From assembly GCF_021155765.1 (NCBI RefSeq), contig NC_060114.1, forward strand, positions 21,496,501 to 21,560,500: a stretch of 64,000 nt of DNA, read 5' to 3'. Positions 25,101-37,600 of the stretch are shown here, in pieces (positions within the stretch are counted from its first letter, which is position 1; every line of letters starts with the position of its first letter). This stretch comes from Diprion similis (taxonomy: Eukaryota > Arthropoda > Insecta > Hymenoptera > Diprionidae). The translations under genes were made by a program, and so were the position numbers. The notes beneath the pieces are model-generated. The model did no database searches and had not been told where the DNA came from. It worked only from the letters and a program-made list of their open reading frames with translations.

Positions 25101-26740
25101 TGGTCGAATTACTCTAGAAAGGGTCATGCCAATCGATTCGGAGACGCAAAATTTCCGGCTCCGAAAATCAAGAAAAAACTAAGGCTAACCCCTTTGGATT
25201 TTTGTCGAAAATTTCGACGATTCCGGAAAAGGCTGCGATTAATTTTGTAGGGCACTATTCCGACGTAATTTTGCGAGAGAAAACGATCGAGCGCAGTCCC
25301 AATACGCTGCAAGCAGCGCCTGAAGAGTTACAGCCAAAAAACTGCAGATTTCCATCGTCATTTCTCTGCTGTTGGTCCTACGTTCTTTTTTATGTGTTTT
25401 CTGAGTTCCTGATGGTCGAATTACTCCAGAAAGGGTCATGCCAATCGATTCGGAGACGCAAAATTTTCGGCTTCGAAAATCAAGAAAAAACTAAGGCTAA
25501 CCCCTTTGGATTTTTGTCAAAAATTTCGACGATTCCGGAAAAGGCTGCGATTGATTTTGTAGGGCACTATTCTGACGTAATTTTGCGAGAGAAAGCGATT
25601 AAGCGCAGTCCCAATACGCTGCAAGCAGCGCTTGAAAAGTTACAGCCAAAAAACTGCAGATTTTTATCGTCATTTCTTTGCTGTTGGTCCTACGATCTTT
25701 TTCATGTGTTTTCTGAGTTCCTGGTGGTCGAATTACTCTAGAAAGGGTCATGCTCATCGATTCGGAGACGCGAAATTTTCGGCTCCGAAAATCAAGAAAA
25801 AACTGAGGCTAACCCCTTTGGATTTTTGTCAAAAATTTCGACGATTCCGGAAAAGGCTGCGATTGATTTTGTAGGGCACTATTCCGACGTAATTTCGCGA
25901 GAGAAAACGATTAAGCGCAGTCCCAATACGCTGCGAGCAGCGCCTGAAGAGTTACAGCCAAAAAACTGCAGATTTTCACGTCATTTCTCTGCTGTTGGTC
26001 CTACGCTCTTTTTCATGTGTTTTCTGAGTTCCTGATGGTCGAATTACTCTAGAAAGGGTCATGCCAATCGATTCGGAGACGCAAAATTTTCGGCACCGAA
26101 AATCAAGAAAAAACCAAGGCTAACCCCTTTGGATTTCAGTCGAAAATTTTGACGATTCCGGAAAAGGCTGCGATTAATTTTGTAGGGCACTATTTCGACG
26201 TAATTTTGCGAGAGAAAACGATTGAGCGCAGTCCCAATACGCTGCAAGCAGCGCTTGAAAAGTTACAGCCAAAAAACTGCAGATTTTCATCGTCATTTCT
26301 TCGCTGTTGGTCCTACGATCTTTTTCATGTGTTTTCTGAGTTCCTGGTGGTCGAATTACTCTAGAAAGGGTCATGCCAATCGATTCGGAGACGAGAAATT
26401 TTCGGCTCCGAAAATCAAGAAAAAACTAAGGCTCACCCCTTTGGATTTTTGTCAAAAATTTCTACGATTCCGGAAAGTGCTGCAATTAATTCTTCAAGGC
26501 ACTATTCCAACCAATTTTTCGAGAAATCGAGTAAGTGCAGTCCCAATACGCTGCGAGCAATAGATCGAGAGTTACAGCCAAAAAACAAAGGATCCTCTAA
26601 TCGGAACCTCTGCTGCTGGTGTTTTCCTCGTAATTTCTTTGCTGTTGGTCCTACGCTTTTTTTCATATGTTTTCTGAGTTCCTGGTGTTCCAATCAGTCG
26701 AGAAAGGGTCATACAAATCGATTCCGAGACTAAAGATTTT
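13190..26740 (+). repeat. 312-bp satellite DNA array, head-to-tail, 42 uniform monomers plus decayed edges
   Basis: The anchor GGCTAACCCCTTTGGAT recurs every 312 bp from 13328 to 26431, a distance of 42 x 312 minus one base, so the uniform units are almost free of indels (one 1-bp loss near 25978). Monomers differ by scattered substitutions that define subtypes, for example ATTTATCGAGAGA, TTCGGCTTCG, or TGATCC for TGGTCC. The left edge (13190-13327) and right edge (26431-26740, with about 27 extra bases) are clearly diverged, as expected when unequal exchange homogenises only the interior. Each monomer carries three perfect or near-perfect dyads (13919-13936, 13972-13986 and 14073-14086 in one unit). 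The length is a multiple of three, so chance frames recur in every unit and sometimes run across two units. I see no evidence that any of these is a real gene. Confidence 0.97.
17720..20920 (+). repeat. Five-monomer (1,560-bp) higher-order duplication inside the satellite
   Basis: Positions 17720-19360 and 19280-20920 read identically by eye over 1,641 bp at a shift of 1,560 bp (5 x 312). Rare variants are shared in the right order: ATTTATCGA at 18091 and 19651, TCCAGAAAGG with CAGAGACGC at 18249 and 19809, and TTTTTGGCTCC at 18600 and 20160. The match breaks at 17719/19279 (G/A) and at 19361/20921 (G/A). Confidence 0.9.
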
Positions 26741-27591
26741 CAACTTAGACCTGTCAATACTGTTTAACGTTAGAGCATTATCAATATGTAGTTGGTACAG
26801 TAAAATAAGTTTTGTTAGAATTTCTTGATATTTATTTGCATACAATCACACCTTAGTAACTGCTATCATTAATACAGTAAACGAAAATGATTAAAATTCT
26901 AATTAATTGTAAACTCAATCCATAATCTTGAACGCAATGACTTAGTGCCGTGATGAGTTAATAAATTCATTGCTTCAACCGAGTCCTACGCCCGAGTCAG
27001 TTAACGTACTCATGCTTAATGCGTGAACGTGTATCGGGATTTCCTCAGACATAAGATGATGGACTGACTGTTTCACTCTTCGTAAAATCAGGTAAAAGAA
27101 ATAAGCGGAACAGTAACGGCATTTCAATACTCATTTTCATGCATCAGGAGTATTACTAATAATGCAAGACATTCATTTTTGCACCAACCGGCAACGTACC
27201 TCCAAAGAAATACTGGAAGTACCGACAAAGAAAGAGGTATTTTTAAAAGTTTGACCAACCGGTACAATAAATGTTTTCAACAAAATGGTAATTCTAGTGT
27301 ACGAGACTTACACCAGTAGACAGCGCGTTAGAATCAGAATTCGAAGAGAAAAATAGAAAAGGTGAAACTCGATAGTTATTGTAATGCACCCGCGCTTTTT
27401 CCGATCCAATTCACTGGCGGTCTATCAGACTGTATCACACTCTGCCCGCAACTCGGCAGCACTGTTTGCCAATTCTCGCAGCCCCTGAAACATGACTTCT
27501 GGGGCTACGAGGTAGCCGAAAGTAGAGAGGTAGAGTAAAAAAGCAAATAAATGTCATAGTCAATTTCGTAAAATCGAGAACGCAATCGCAA
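26741..27591. other. Right flank of the satellite and 3' flank of the next gene
   Basis: Satellite similarity fades after about 26740. Up to the stop of the minus-strand gene at 27592 I see no exon, RNA gene or repeat. The last part should carry that gene's 3' untranslated region, but no clear poly(A) signal was picked. Confidence 0.4.
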
Positions 27592-29109
27592 TTATCCCCC
27601 GAAGAAAGATCCACGCGATGCGACTCCGGGCTGGACGACGTTTTGCTGAGGTTTGACCGGGTTGAGGTGCTCAGCGATTTGCTGTCGGTTCACATACCAG
27701 AAGGGTTGCAGTTCCGCTGGCCAGCTCTCGACCTTCTTTGCCGTTTCCCCATATCCAAGAGCTTGGAGTAGAGGGTTCTGCGTCGAGGACGAAGCTGGTG
27801 AGCCGGGAATCGGTTTGGTCGGTGCGCTATTCCCAGGAACAACGTCGTTTAATCCTGAATTCTCTCCGACTCGGTTAACCAGGTCAACGTCGACTGGGGT
27901 CACCGTGGTCGAACTTGTCGTGCTACTTTCCTTATCCTGGAATCTGGGCAGTACTTCTGGGTACGGCCGGCTCCCGGCGTAAAAAGGTCGCTGGGATTGT
28001 CCCATGACGATGCACATGAAGAAAAGGACGGCGTATTTAATCTGTAATTAAAAATTGACACCAATTAAATTTTGCATTCCATGTATGCGAACCTCCTATG
28101 GAATAAACAGGCACTATAATCTGGAAGCGAAGATAAGAGAAGAGGAAAAACTACTTGAAAAATCTCCAGTTGAGTCATTTGCGTGCTGATGATGCTGAAC
28201 ACCAATGAAACAACATCCTTATTATGTAATCGAGAACTAATCTGAGCAAGTTCGAATAGCACAAGATAATTTGACAAAAACAATTTAAGATAAGGTTTTA
28301 TAATGACAAAGATAAAAATAATTACGCCTTGGTGTATTCACTCGATTTTAATGACTTTCGTCGGATTTTGTTTACCGTAGAGATCCCTCAAAAGATCGCT
28401 TGAATGAAATTTAACAAATGGCTCGACGAGAATAGATTTGTGTAAGTACGGTAAAACTCATATTCCCAAAAGTTTGTATTTGCGCGTTATAAGTGTATCA
28501 TGATGTAAAATTTCTTTATTATCTTTCTGACAATTTGTTAGGTTCTGGTCAGTCAGAGATACGAGCCCAAAAACAATGAAATCAAATCAGGAACACCAGA
28601 GTTTGATCATTTTGAACGTTCTAACGACAACATATTTCTCAAATTGTTACGATATCCTAGCTTCTGTTATTCTAATGTTATCAGTACTTCTCAGTTTTGT
28701 TTTTATTACTTGACATGCACGTTGTTTTATTTGTTGTCACTACCATGGGCGGAAATGAAATTGCCGAGTATTCTTAAAAGTCTATTCACTTCTTACAACT
28801 TTTGATCCAGATTCTACGGCCCGTATATTCTGAACAAATCAACGATCATGCCATTTCAAACGTATCAAATGTGACGATAAAAAAGTGTCTTTTGTTTTCC
28901 GTTCGTACGATTAATGAATGATTACTGTGTAACGGACATTAAACTAGCTCGGCGTCTTATTTGAGTTTTATTGTATCGCTGAATACTGATTCCCGAAGTA
29001 GGAACTTCAATAGATTTATTATTTTCGTGTCTCAATCAATACACTTCATCTGACCTTTCGTTTACTAGCAGAAAAGTAGGTAATTAGATTGTATAAAACG
29101 ACTTACCAT
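27592..29109 (-). CDS. Small secreted protein of unknown function
   Basis: I do not recognise the family. Two coding exons on the minus strand: 29109-29107 holds only the start codon (ATG|GTAAGT), and 28041-27592 follows acceptor TTACAG. Both are phase 0 and give 150 residues. The join produces a good signal peptide (MIKYAVLFFMCIVMG, cleavage near residue 15), which is why I prefer it over an internal ATG. The mature part starts QSQRPFYAGSRPYPEV, continues with a Ser/Thr/Pro/Val-rich low-complexity stretch, and ends with a more ordered segment (about 95-140) rich in Trp, Tyr and Pro (ESWPAELQPFWYVNRQQ), then a Gly/Phe tail. It has no transmembrane helix apart from the signal and few cysteines. 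A first exon ending just after the start is common in insect secreted and cuticle protein genes, but no chitin-binding R&R consensus is present. It could be an extracellular matrix protein or a peptide precursor. Confidence 0.7.
28042..29106 (-). other. Intron 1 of the small secreted protein gene
   Basis: An AT-rich 1,065-bp intron bounded by GTAAGT (29106-29101) and TTACAG. No other feature is visible inside it. Confidence 0.6.
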
Positions 29110-29445
29110 ATTGACGGTGTAAATAGTAACGTTTCAAGGAGAGATGTGCTGTGTGCGGTGGTTGAATCGTTCTGCCTGTAGTGAAAGGTTCGACTGGGAA
29201 TATATGTATGAATTGTCCACCGATAGGATTCTCCCACCGTTGTGAGATTCCCGTAAGCCATCCCACCTAACCTCTCACGACGCGGGGAACTTTGCCGCAA
29301 CTTCCAGCATAATTCTCAAAACATCTGTGACGAAAGCACATTACGTGTCGATTTGTCCCAACACAATCTTGTGCTCATAATTACCATCGAGCTTGAAATA
29401 TGTCTACAAATATACCTAATATCCTCTTTGCATTACAGAATCTGG

Positions 29446-29474
29446 TTCTCTCTCTCTCTCTCTCTTTCTCTCTG
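29446..29474. repeat. (TC)n microsatellite
   Basis: An uninterrupted TC run with one TTT break, followed by TGTGTG. Confidence 0.9.
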
Positions 29475-29801
29475 TGTGCGTTCATGCTTACATATGTTCT
29501 CAGGATATAATAATCTATCATCAATATTGTATACTGCGTATCATACCCAATGATGACGCAATAGGTACATTAATGGAGAGGCTATAGTATGTATTGTGAA
29601 TAAACCAAACCAATGAACCATCCTGTGTGTATTATTACAGTCTCAATATTTTAGGCTTTCTCAGATTCTGCTCGCGCAAAAAACACCGATTAAAATATTA
29701 ACCACAGGTACTGATTCTCTAAAAAGTTACTTGATTACACGGGTGAACCATTCTCATCAACAAAACAGCAATCACCTTCCACAAGGTAGAGATCGTAATA
29801 G

Positions 29802-29838
29802 TGTATAATGTATACGTTACGAGTATATACATTATACA
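29802..29838. repeat. 13-bp perfect inverted repeat (AT-rich hairpin)
   Basis: TGTATAATGTATA at 29802-29814 pairs with TATACATTATACA at 29826-29838 across an 11-base loop. Weaker pairing seems to continue outward for about 10 bases. Confidence 0.75.
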
Positions 29839-32800
29839 ACTACATTCTTCCTATCAATATTTCCGGTTTCAAGCGCGTCAAGTGCGACTGTGAAATAACG
29901 GCTGGTTATTTTGTTCTGTTTTACTTTATCGTCATTCGCTTTGGCCTCGGTTCGCACAGCATCTGTATGTTTTAATGTAGTGGTAATAATTGTATCTGAC
30001 TAAAAATGAAGAGCAAACTTTGCGGCACGTTCCGTAAAAATGTGGAAAAAGTGAAGAAAATTGAAATGTGAAATAAATCCAAGCTGCAACAATTAAAATG
30101 TGTACTCTGCTTTGTATGATAATCCTTTCAAAAGAATGATACGTGATATTTTTACACAAAAGTTTTCAGATTTTAATGGGTGTCGATTTTTTTGTCAAGA
30201 TTTTATCAACGGCAGCTCTTTAGGAACAACAAGCGTGTCTCTTTTCTCCTTTTCTCGGTTACGCCGAGAGATTATCTGCATAATTTATTAGCTGCAAATC
30301 ACTACACTAATAAAATTGTCATCCTCCTTGGGGAAAACCATTTCAAAACTGCCGAGCCCTTTCTGGGTAATAATCGTGTGTCAGACAGCTGGAGGAATAA
30401 CAATAAAAGAATTATCATAGATACCGCGTTCCGAGTAACGCTGCAGGTGTGAAATATTCGAGATGCGTGCAGTGAATTCTAGAGCAGGGTATTGTGTGAG
30501 GTTTAATGAGGGGATTATAAGTTGTTTGCATCAATCTTGTTATAATGCGATACAATGTCCGACATTATGCGATATAATGTACGAACATGAAGATTGAAAT
30601 TCAACGTTGCGAGGAAGCCAAAGGGTATCATATGAGCTTCGTTATACATAGATAAGAAAATGCGAATGGCTGATAATGCATAGTTATTTGTTGAGCAGAT
30701 TGTTCAAATACAAATTACAAATTGTTAAGGAGATTGAAATACGTTCAAAAGTAAAACCTTTATGCATACCTGCTTAGATGTACCCTTACGGATGAAATTA
30801 ATTCGCAAGAATATACTTTACGGAGACTATTATTGACTTACCACTCGACTGTTTTCAGAATTTCTTCCAGATTCGAGTGTGTCACATTAATTTTGAAATA
30901 CTATTTGTTCACCGAAGGATTTGCATTTGTATTCAAGTGAGTAATGCATTCCAGAAGGTTCGCCTGGTACAAACATAAACAAAGTGTATAAAAATATTTC
31001 TATCATAATCCAAAGTTAGCACGTCGATGTACGCCACTTCCGGCACAGCATGACGACCACAGTAACCTCGGCTATTGTTAAAAATGTGAAAAGCATTTGC
31101 ATGCTCATACAAATAGACAAAGGTATATTAACATTGGATTGTCCGGCAGCTCGGAACAACGTCTGCGCAAAAAACGAGTCACCTTTCAATCCCGAACCTC
31201 TCGCCAAATATTTATTATTCAATTCGATTTTTGGGTCGGCTACAAAAAGGCTCGAGTATGTCAGTGGGTCAAGCCGTAAAAATGACCACAGAGAATGCAA
31301 AATGTCTGTCATCTGTCGTCGGATGTCTGCACAAGTCAATTAAATTGCCCAAAGAACGGCGCGGATGGGTTTATCTGTGACTTATGGTTTTCCCAGGATG
31401 CACTCATCGGACCAAATGTTGCGTATACGTAGGTATACCGTATAAGTGACAACGGTGTGTCATTTAAAAGCCTATTCAACATCGTTGCGCGTAAAGATTT
31501 ATATACAGCATGTGTGGAAAAAAAGCCGGAAACTTTTACGTGTTATCCGTAGCGACCTATTTTTAAAATACCCGCTGAGTATTTCGAGAATCCGGTGAAT
31601 TCTGAATTCTGCAACAAACACATCATATTTAACTTCAAATTTCAAACCAAGTATTTTTTAAAACACTTTATATGGCGTATAACGTATATAAATATAGTAT
31701 ATTACGTCTGATAGATAGCACCTGTGAAAATAAAGTTTTGAGATCTGATTAAAACTATTCTAATTTGATGATATTCTGTCGTATAGTTCCCAATCAAATT
31801 TCTGCCACTCCAATCGTCATTGCTTTCTCTGTGAAAGTGAAATCGTAGTGATAATTACCATTGTAGTAGTTACATTAACTTGTTGATTGAGATAAACAAA
31901 GTAATCTGCGAATAATTTAACCCGTTTACTATAAAATGAAAATATTCATTCAAAATGCCTTCATTTGAGTAAAGCAACACTTTTTCGACGATTTTGAAAT
32001 GTTTTGGACGTGTTTCAAAAATTGAGTTTTGTAAGAATATGAGCAATTTCGTAAAATAAATGACGGCAATCTATTTGTCAGAAAGTTTTACTCCTAATCC
32101 ATATACTTGACGATTATTTAATCTGCGGTGTATCTCGAGAAAATCGTAAAAACGAAAATCAAAAAAGCGCATAAGGTAATTGGGCGAATATAAGCAGCGC
32201 AACTATATCGTGCGTTTTCTTGAATGCACACCGTGAGGTTGACTCTGATTGAGTCAGAGTAATTTCGTTATTCATTTGTTAGCACGCGGCTGCTGCGCAA
32301 CTCGGAGCTGTTTAGCGTAGACGTGTACCCTCAATTGCCTATAATTAGGGGTAAAAAAAAAATGCGAAATCGCATGGTATATGCATATCTGTGTACAATG
32401 GATGCATAGATATAATTTATTATCGATAATTTTTACATTCAGCCCGTTCGACCGAGTTATTGGTTATTATATTCTAATACATTGTACAGTCATTAAAGAC
32501 ATTATCATTAACAAGTTTAGTTCAAGGTTTACGTTATATCCAACTAGCTGAACTTTAAACTTTTGACTATCTTGACTTCTTGGAATAAACGTATACTGTA
32601 AACACATTATGAGTTGGTGAAATGAAAAAGTATTCCGCACTCGGCGAGTCACATGCCAGCAATTTTGCATCACGTGTAATGCTGAAATTAAAGTTTAACG
32701 TTAAAGTGCAAAGCTCGTTTTATTTCCGTTGGCTGATCAAGCTGGTTTTTTCCTTCTTATTATATAGCACAAAAAGAGAAACCGACACGATGATACCTTT

Positions 32801-33026
32801 TCGCTTAAACTGACCCGGCTTATTATCGTAATTATCTGTTCTTTTATTGGATTCCTTTTCCTGTTTTTCAATTTTGTTACCAAAAACGTATTCATCGTTA
32901 ATTTGTTATCTGTACATTTTTATCATGGGGTCAATTCGGTGGCGGTTAACTGAAATAAGACATCTTTTGAATATAGAAGATCATGAAAGTTCAATAGAAA
33001 ACATAACGGACGTATTTCCAGTTTTT

Positions 33027-33055
33027 GGGGAATCCCTAATCGATCGGGATTCCCC
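33027..33055. repeat. 10-bp perfect inverted repeat
   Basis: GGGGAATCCC at 33027-33036 and GGGATTCCCC at 33046-33055 are perfect inverse complements around a 9-base loop. It is GC-rich within AT-rich surroundings. Function unknown. Confidence 0.7.
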
Positions 33056-34643
33056 GGTACGTCATAGAATAATCTTATTCCCTTTGGCCTGCAGCTGCTA
33101 CGTAATTTTTCTCCATCCATGACTTTTACGATGTTTACTCTCACTGGTGGACCACGAATGATTATGTTCGGTATTATATTCCACGCTCATGCGGGTAGTT
33201 TAGATTTCAACAGTGAAAGTTTGTCGAATTATTTGGGTACACTATCATTCTAAAGGCATTCGATTGTTCGCCACTTTATGCCGGGCTTACGTGTCGATGA
33301 TGTTGGTGACTCATACTTGCAGTCACTGTTGCGATCGGTCGCAATATGCGTGCACATATTTTTATATTTCTTGCTATCAGATCGTAAACTTTTGAATATT
33401 TACCCATATTGCATAAATGGGACTCACGCCCGAGCGCTAATATTTACTTCTCCGAATTATCTAAATTTACAATTTCTTGGAGGATACTCGATACTTTCCC
33501 CGTGATGCAATTGGGTTTGGTTCTGAAAGAAGTAATTGAAGACGCATAAAAGAAATCCCGAGAATATTTCCCTATTTGTTTCGCTTGCGTTCATCGAACT
33601 ATCAAAACCAATTAAATGCGAAAGACGACAACCTGATCCTTCAAATCTTATGTTGTTTAAATGATAAACTTGCCAGATTAAGAATGGATTCTTCAGGATT
33701 TTCAAAATATTTTGGTATTCCAATTTCCTATACGTAGAAATTGGATATCAGCGAGTGGTTGAAAGCATGTGCTTCATTTTCTACGGATTATGAGTGATTC
33801 GGGAAAATAAAATACTTTAACGAATCAAGGAATATCATATAAGTAGATCATATTTGAGTTCAAATTTTAAGCACAGCATTTTTCAGAGAATCACGTGAAT
33901 CGATATTACCGATCGATAAAACATATGACTATCGTTTGCAGCAATCTATTCTGCTTCAGAAAATATTATACGAGGCATTCCATACATTATCGTAATCCAT
34001 CTATTTTTACTTTATGAAGAGCAAGTTGAAATCATTATATAGAAGGTGGAATTAATGTTTGGTGATGCTTTTAAGATTTTTAAGAAATGTCAGCTGAACT
34101 AGATCTTAAACGATAAAAATTATCAAAACACATAACAAAATAGAAAATTAGAAATTGAATCTTTCGATTGTCGATTCATAGAAATAGAAGATCCATTATA
34201 CAGTTCAGATCAGGTTTCGAAATAAACGTATAAAACATTAAACAATTCCACAATCTATTGTATACGAAATCTTGAAAACAAATTTTGAGATCACAAACAA
34301 GTTGAAGAGAATTGTAATATATAAATGAGAAATGAGAATACGCACCTGATGAGACTTTGGGCGAGCAAAGGGTTCAGTGCCAATTCACCATGGCAGACAT
34401 TCGAAGTGCAGTCAAGATGTTTGTTTCACGCCCCAACAACAGCGCATTAGAGCAAATCGTTATCGTGAACAGCATCCGGTGGTGCCATTAAGGTCAGAGT
34501 AGCAACATGCGAAAGGAAGTCGGCAGTTTTTCGTAAAAATTGCCACGCGTGGCATAGATTGATACACTGTTACTATGTCGTCTGACGATTGCTAGAATCA
34601 ACAGAGTTGAAGGGTTAAATGTCGTCGAGATCAATCGAATCGG

Positions 34644-34650
34644 TATAAAA
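34644..34650 (+). promoter_or_regulatory. TATA box of vitellogenin
   Basis: TATAAAA lies 42 bp before the first in-frame ATG (34686) and 57 bp before the second (34701). A start about 30 bp downstream, near TCATCACTCC (34670-34679), would give a very short leader, usual for insect yolk protein genes. Confidence 0.75.
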
Positions 34651-34685
34651 GCCCTTGCAGAATCGGTACTCATCACTCCGTCTGG

Positions 34686-37600
34686 ATGTCAAGCAGCAGA
34701 ATGTGGTCTCCTCTACTTCTGTGTCTCCTTGGTAAGTACTTGATTGTTACACATTATTTTATTTGCAATTATTCAATTTCGACTTGTTGTCACAAGATTC
34801 ACAAGCATTGCGCAGTGATGTATTTGGGCTGTACCCCGATACTTGAAATCCATTTTTGTTTTCCGATTGTGAAAAGTTGAAAGCTGAAAAACCAATGCAA
34901 CTGGTGATTCATCAAACATGAGTGATTTTAACATGTTTGCAAAAAATTGTTCACTGTTCCATAGTTGGAATTGCTTCCGCGGCAAACCAAAATGCCTGGA
35001 AGCCAGGCCAAGAGTACACCTACTATGTGCGTGGTCGCACAATGGCGGCACTTCACCAGGTCAAAGATCAATACACCGGTGTGGCGGTGAAGGCGCAGCT
35101 CAAGTGTCAGCCGAAAGGATCTGACTCGTTGAGCTGTAGGATCCAGAGCCCTCAGGTCGCAGAGGTTCACGCCCAGCTACCTGGTGGATGGGATTCTCCT
35201 CTACCCGAGAAGAAGACCAATTACCAGCAGTTACCGCTGAGCCAAAAGCCATTTGAGATCAAATTCAAAAATGGCGCGATCGACGACGTTATCTTTGAGA
35301 AGTCTTTGCCCGACTACGAGCTCAACTTCATCAAGTCCATCGCCAGTCAGCTCCAAGTTGATACTCAGGGTGAAAATGCCATAAATTCACGCTACAACCA
35401 GGAACCCGAAGGTGACAACGCTTACGCCACCTACAAGACCATGGAAGATACTGTTACCGGCGAGTGTGAGGTCTTGTACGACGTTAGCCCCCTGCCAGAA
35501 TACGTGCTCCAAACTAAACCGGAGCTGGCGCCCTTCCCCAACCTCAAGGCAGATGGTCAAATCATTGACATCGTGAAGACGAGCAACTTCAGCAACTGTA
35601 AAAATCGTATGAGTTACCACTTTGGTTTCAGTGGAGACACTGATTGGGAAGCTGGAAGCAACTCCATGGGTGATCTGCTTTCTGTAAGTGGATATCTTGA
35701 TTGTAAAGAATTTTCGACCCGCCGGTGCACCAGTGCATATTTATAGGGGGGGGGTTTATACTCAAACTTTTATCAGCTAAATCTAAGATGGTTATTCATT
35801 TTTACAGAAATCATCGGTCAGCCGCGTAATTATTTCTGGAAGTCTAGATCATTTCACCATCCAGTCGTCGGTCACCACAAACAAAATCATAGTGAGCCCG
35901 ACTATTCATGATACACGAAAAGGTATGGTTGTCAGCAGGCTGAACATCACCCTGCAATCAGTCGATTCTGCTTCTGGAAGTCCCGAATCTCCATCCAACC
36001 CAGAGTCTATGGGTGACCTAGTGTACATCCCTTACAAGACAAACGACAAACGTCAGTCTGGCTCAAGAAACAGTGGCCGTGATGAGGACTCCTCTTCTTC
36101 TTCTTCAAGCTCTAGCTCTTCTTCGTCTTCCTCGTCCTCGGAAGAAAACGGTTACTATCAAAACTCTGGTCGTAACCAAAATTCATACCAGTACAACAAA
36201 CAACATGGACATCGTCAAGCTCGAGCAGCTAATCATGGCTCAAGGTATAGTTCTGACTCAAGTTCCAGCAGCTCAAGCGAAAGTGACAGTCTTGGCAGCA
36301 GCGAAGAATACTGGCTGCCAAAACCCACCTTACAAAATGCTCCTAAACTTGAGTCGACCAGAGAAGTGGATCGAGTTTCCTACACCAAGAAAATCGCTAA
36401 TCAGATCGGTACTGAACTTCAAAAACCGAGTAACATCCCAAAGGAAGATACCCTTGAAAAGTTCTCTGAGCTTTCTGCCAGCCTACGCACCATGAGTGCG
36501 AAACAGATCGAGCAGGTCGCGTCCGAGATGTATACACCAGCCTCTCAATGCTCGGGTGATAAGGATAGCCAAAGCCAGAGTGCAAGGTGCGCTTCGTGGG
36601 CTGCTTTCCGTGACGCAGTTGCCCAAGCCGGTACTGGACCTGCACTTGTTGTTATCAAGGACTGGATCCTCACTAAGAAGGTCAAGGGCGTTGAAGCTGC
36701 GGAATTGATCACCGTATTGCCAACGACCACCAGATTCCCTACTACTGAATACATGGACGCGTTCTTTGAGCTTGCCACCTCCCAAGAAGTCACCAAACAA
36801 GCTTATCTCAACTCTACAGCAATTCTGGCTTTCGCAGATCTCGTACGTGAATCGCAGGTAAACAACGCCTCGGCCCATAACCGCTATCCTGTACACGTTT
36901 ACGGACGTCTTTCCCCTAAGAACAACCCAGCTGTTCGAAACAAATGGATCCCTTACCTCGAAAAACAACTGAAGAGCGCCATCCGTGAAGCTTACAGTCC
37001 GAAAATTCAAGTGTACATCCGTGCTCTTGGTAACGTCGGTCACCCCAAAATGCTCGCTGCTTTTGAACCATACCTAGAAGGTGAAGAAGATGCCACAAAC
37101 TTCCAACGTTTGTCCATGGTCCTCGCTATGAACCATTTGGCTGAGCTGTACCCAAAGCAAGCACGCGCTGTCCTCTACAAGATCTACCAAAATACCGGTG
37201 AATGTTCCGAAGTTCGTACCGCTGCAGTTTTCCAGCTGATGAGGAGCAACCCACCTGCCAGTATGCTCCAACGCATGGCTGAATTCACCAACGAGGACAC
37301 GAACAACCAGGTCAACTCTGCCGTCAAGTCTGCCATTGAATCAGCAGCTGAACTTTACGATCCTGAACTGTAAGTACATAAAGAATCTCAGAGAGAGAAA
37401 TAATATCATCAGATTACCGTATCAGTGACGCATGGTGACTTATTCTTTCTAGCTCTGCGAACGCACGTGCTGCACGCGATCTGCTCAATCCGGAGGACAT
37501 GGGTCTTCACTATTCCCGAAAGTGGCTTTACGATTACGGTATCGAAGAGTTGAACGCTGCTTACAGAGCTAGTGTCAACTGGATCGGAGGTCAGGACAGC

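Larger units (their letters stand above)
29110..34643. other. Long intergenic region before vitellogenin
   Basis: No exon with recognisable coding content on either strand; open frames are short and show no family motifs. It contains a (TC)n run at 29446-29474, a 13-bp perfect inverted repeat at 29802-29838 and a 10-bp perfect inverted repeat at 33027-33055. The first few hundred bases should hold the promoter of the small secreted gene, and the last kilobase the vitellogenin upstream control region, but no fat-body or hormone-response element could be called with confidence. Confidence 0.4.

Noticed and set aside
13346..26733. Many repeated open frames of 62-184 codons on both strands within the array
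   Set aside because: They recur every 312 bp on both strands, have no family resemblance or splice context, and follow from a repeat length divisible by three.
13190..26740. CRISPR-like reading of a regular repeat array
   Set aside because: The repeat unit is the whole 312-bp monomer with no unique spacers, in a eukaryotic genome.
31016..31339. Overlapping open frames on both strands (107 and 97 codons)
   Set aside because: Neither strand shows a family motif; overlap on both strands suggests chance absence of stops.
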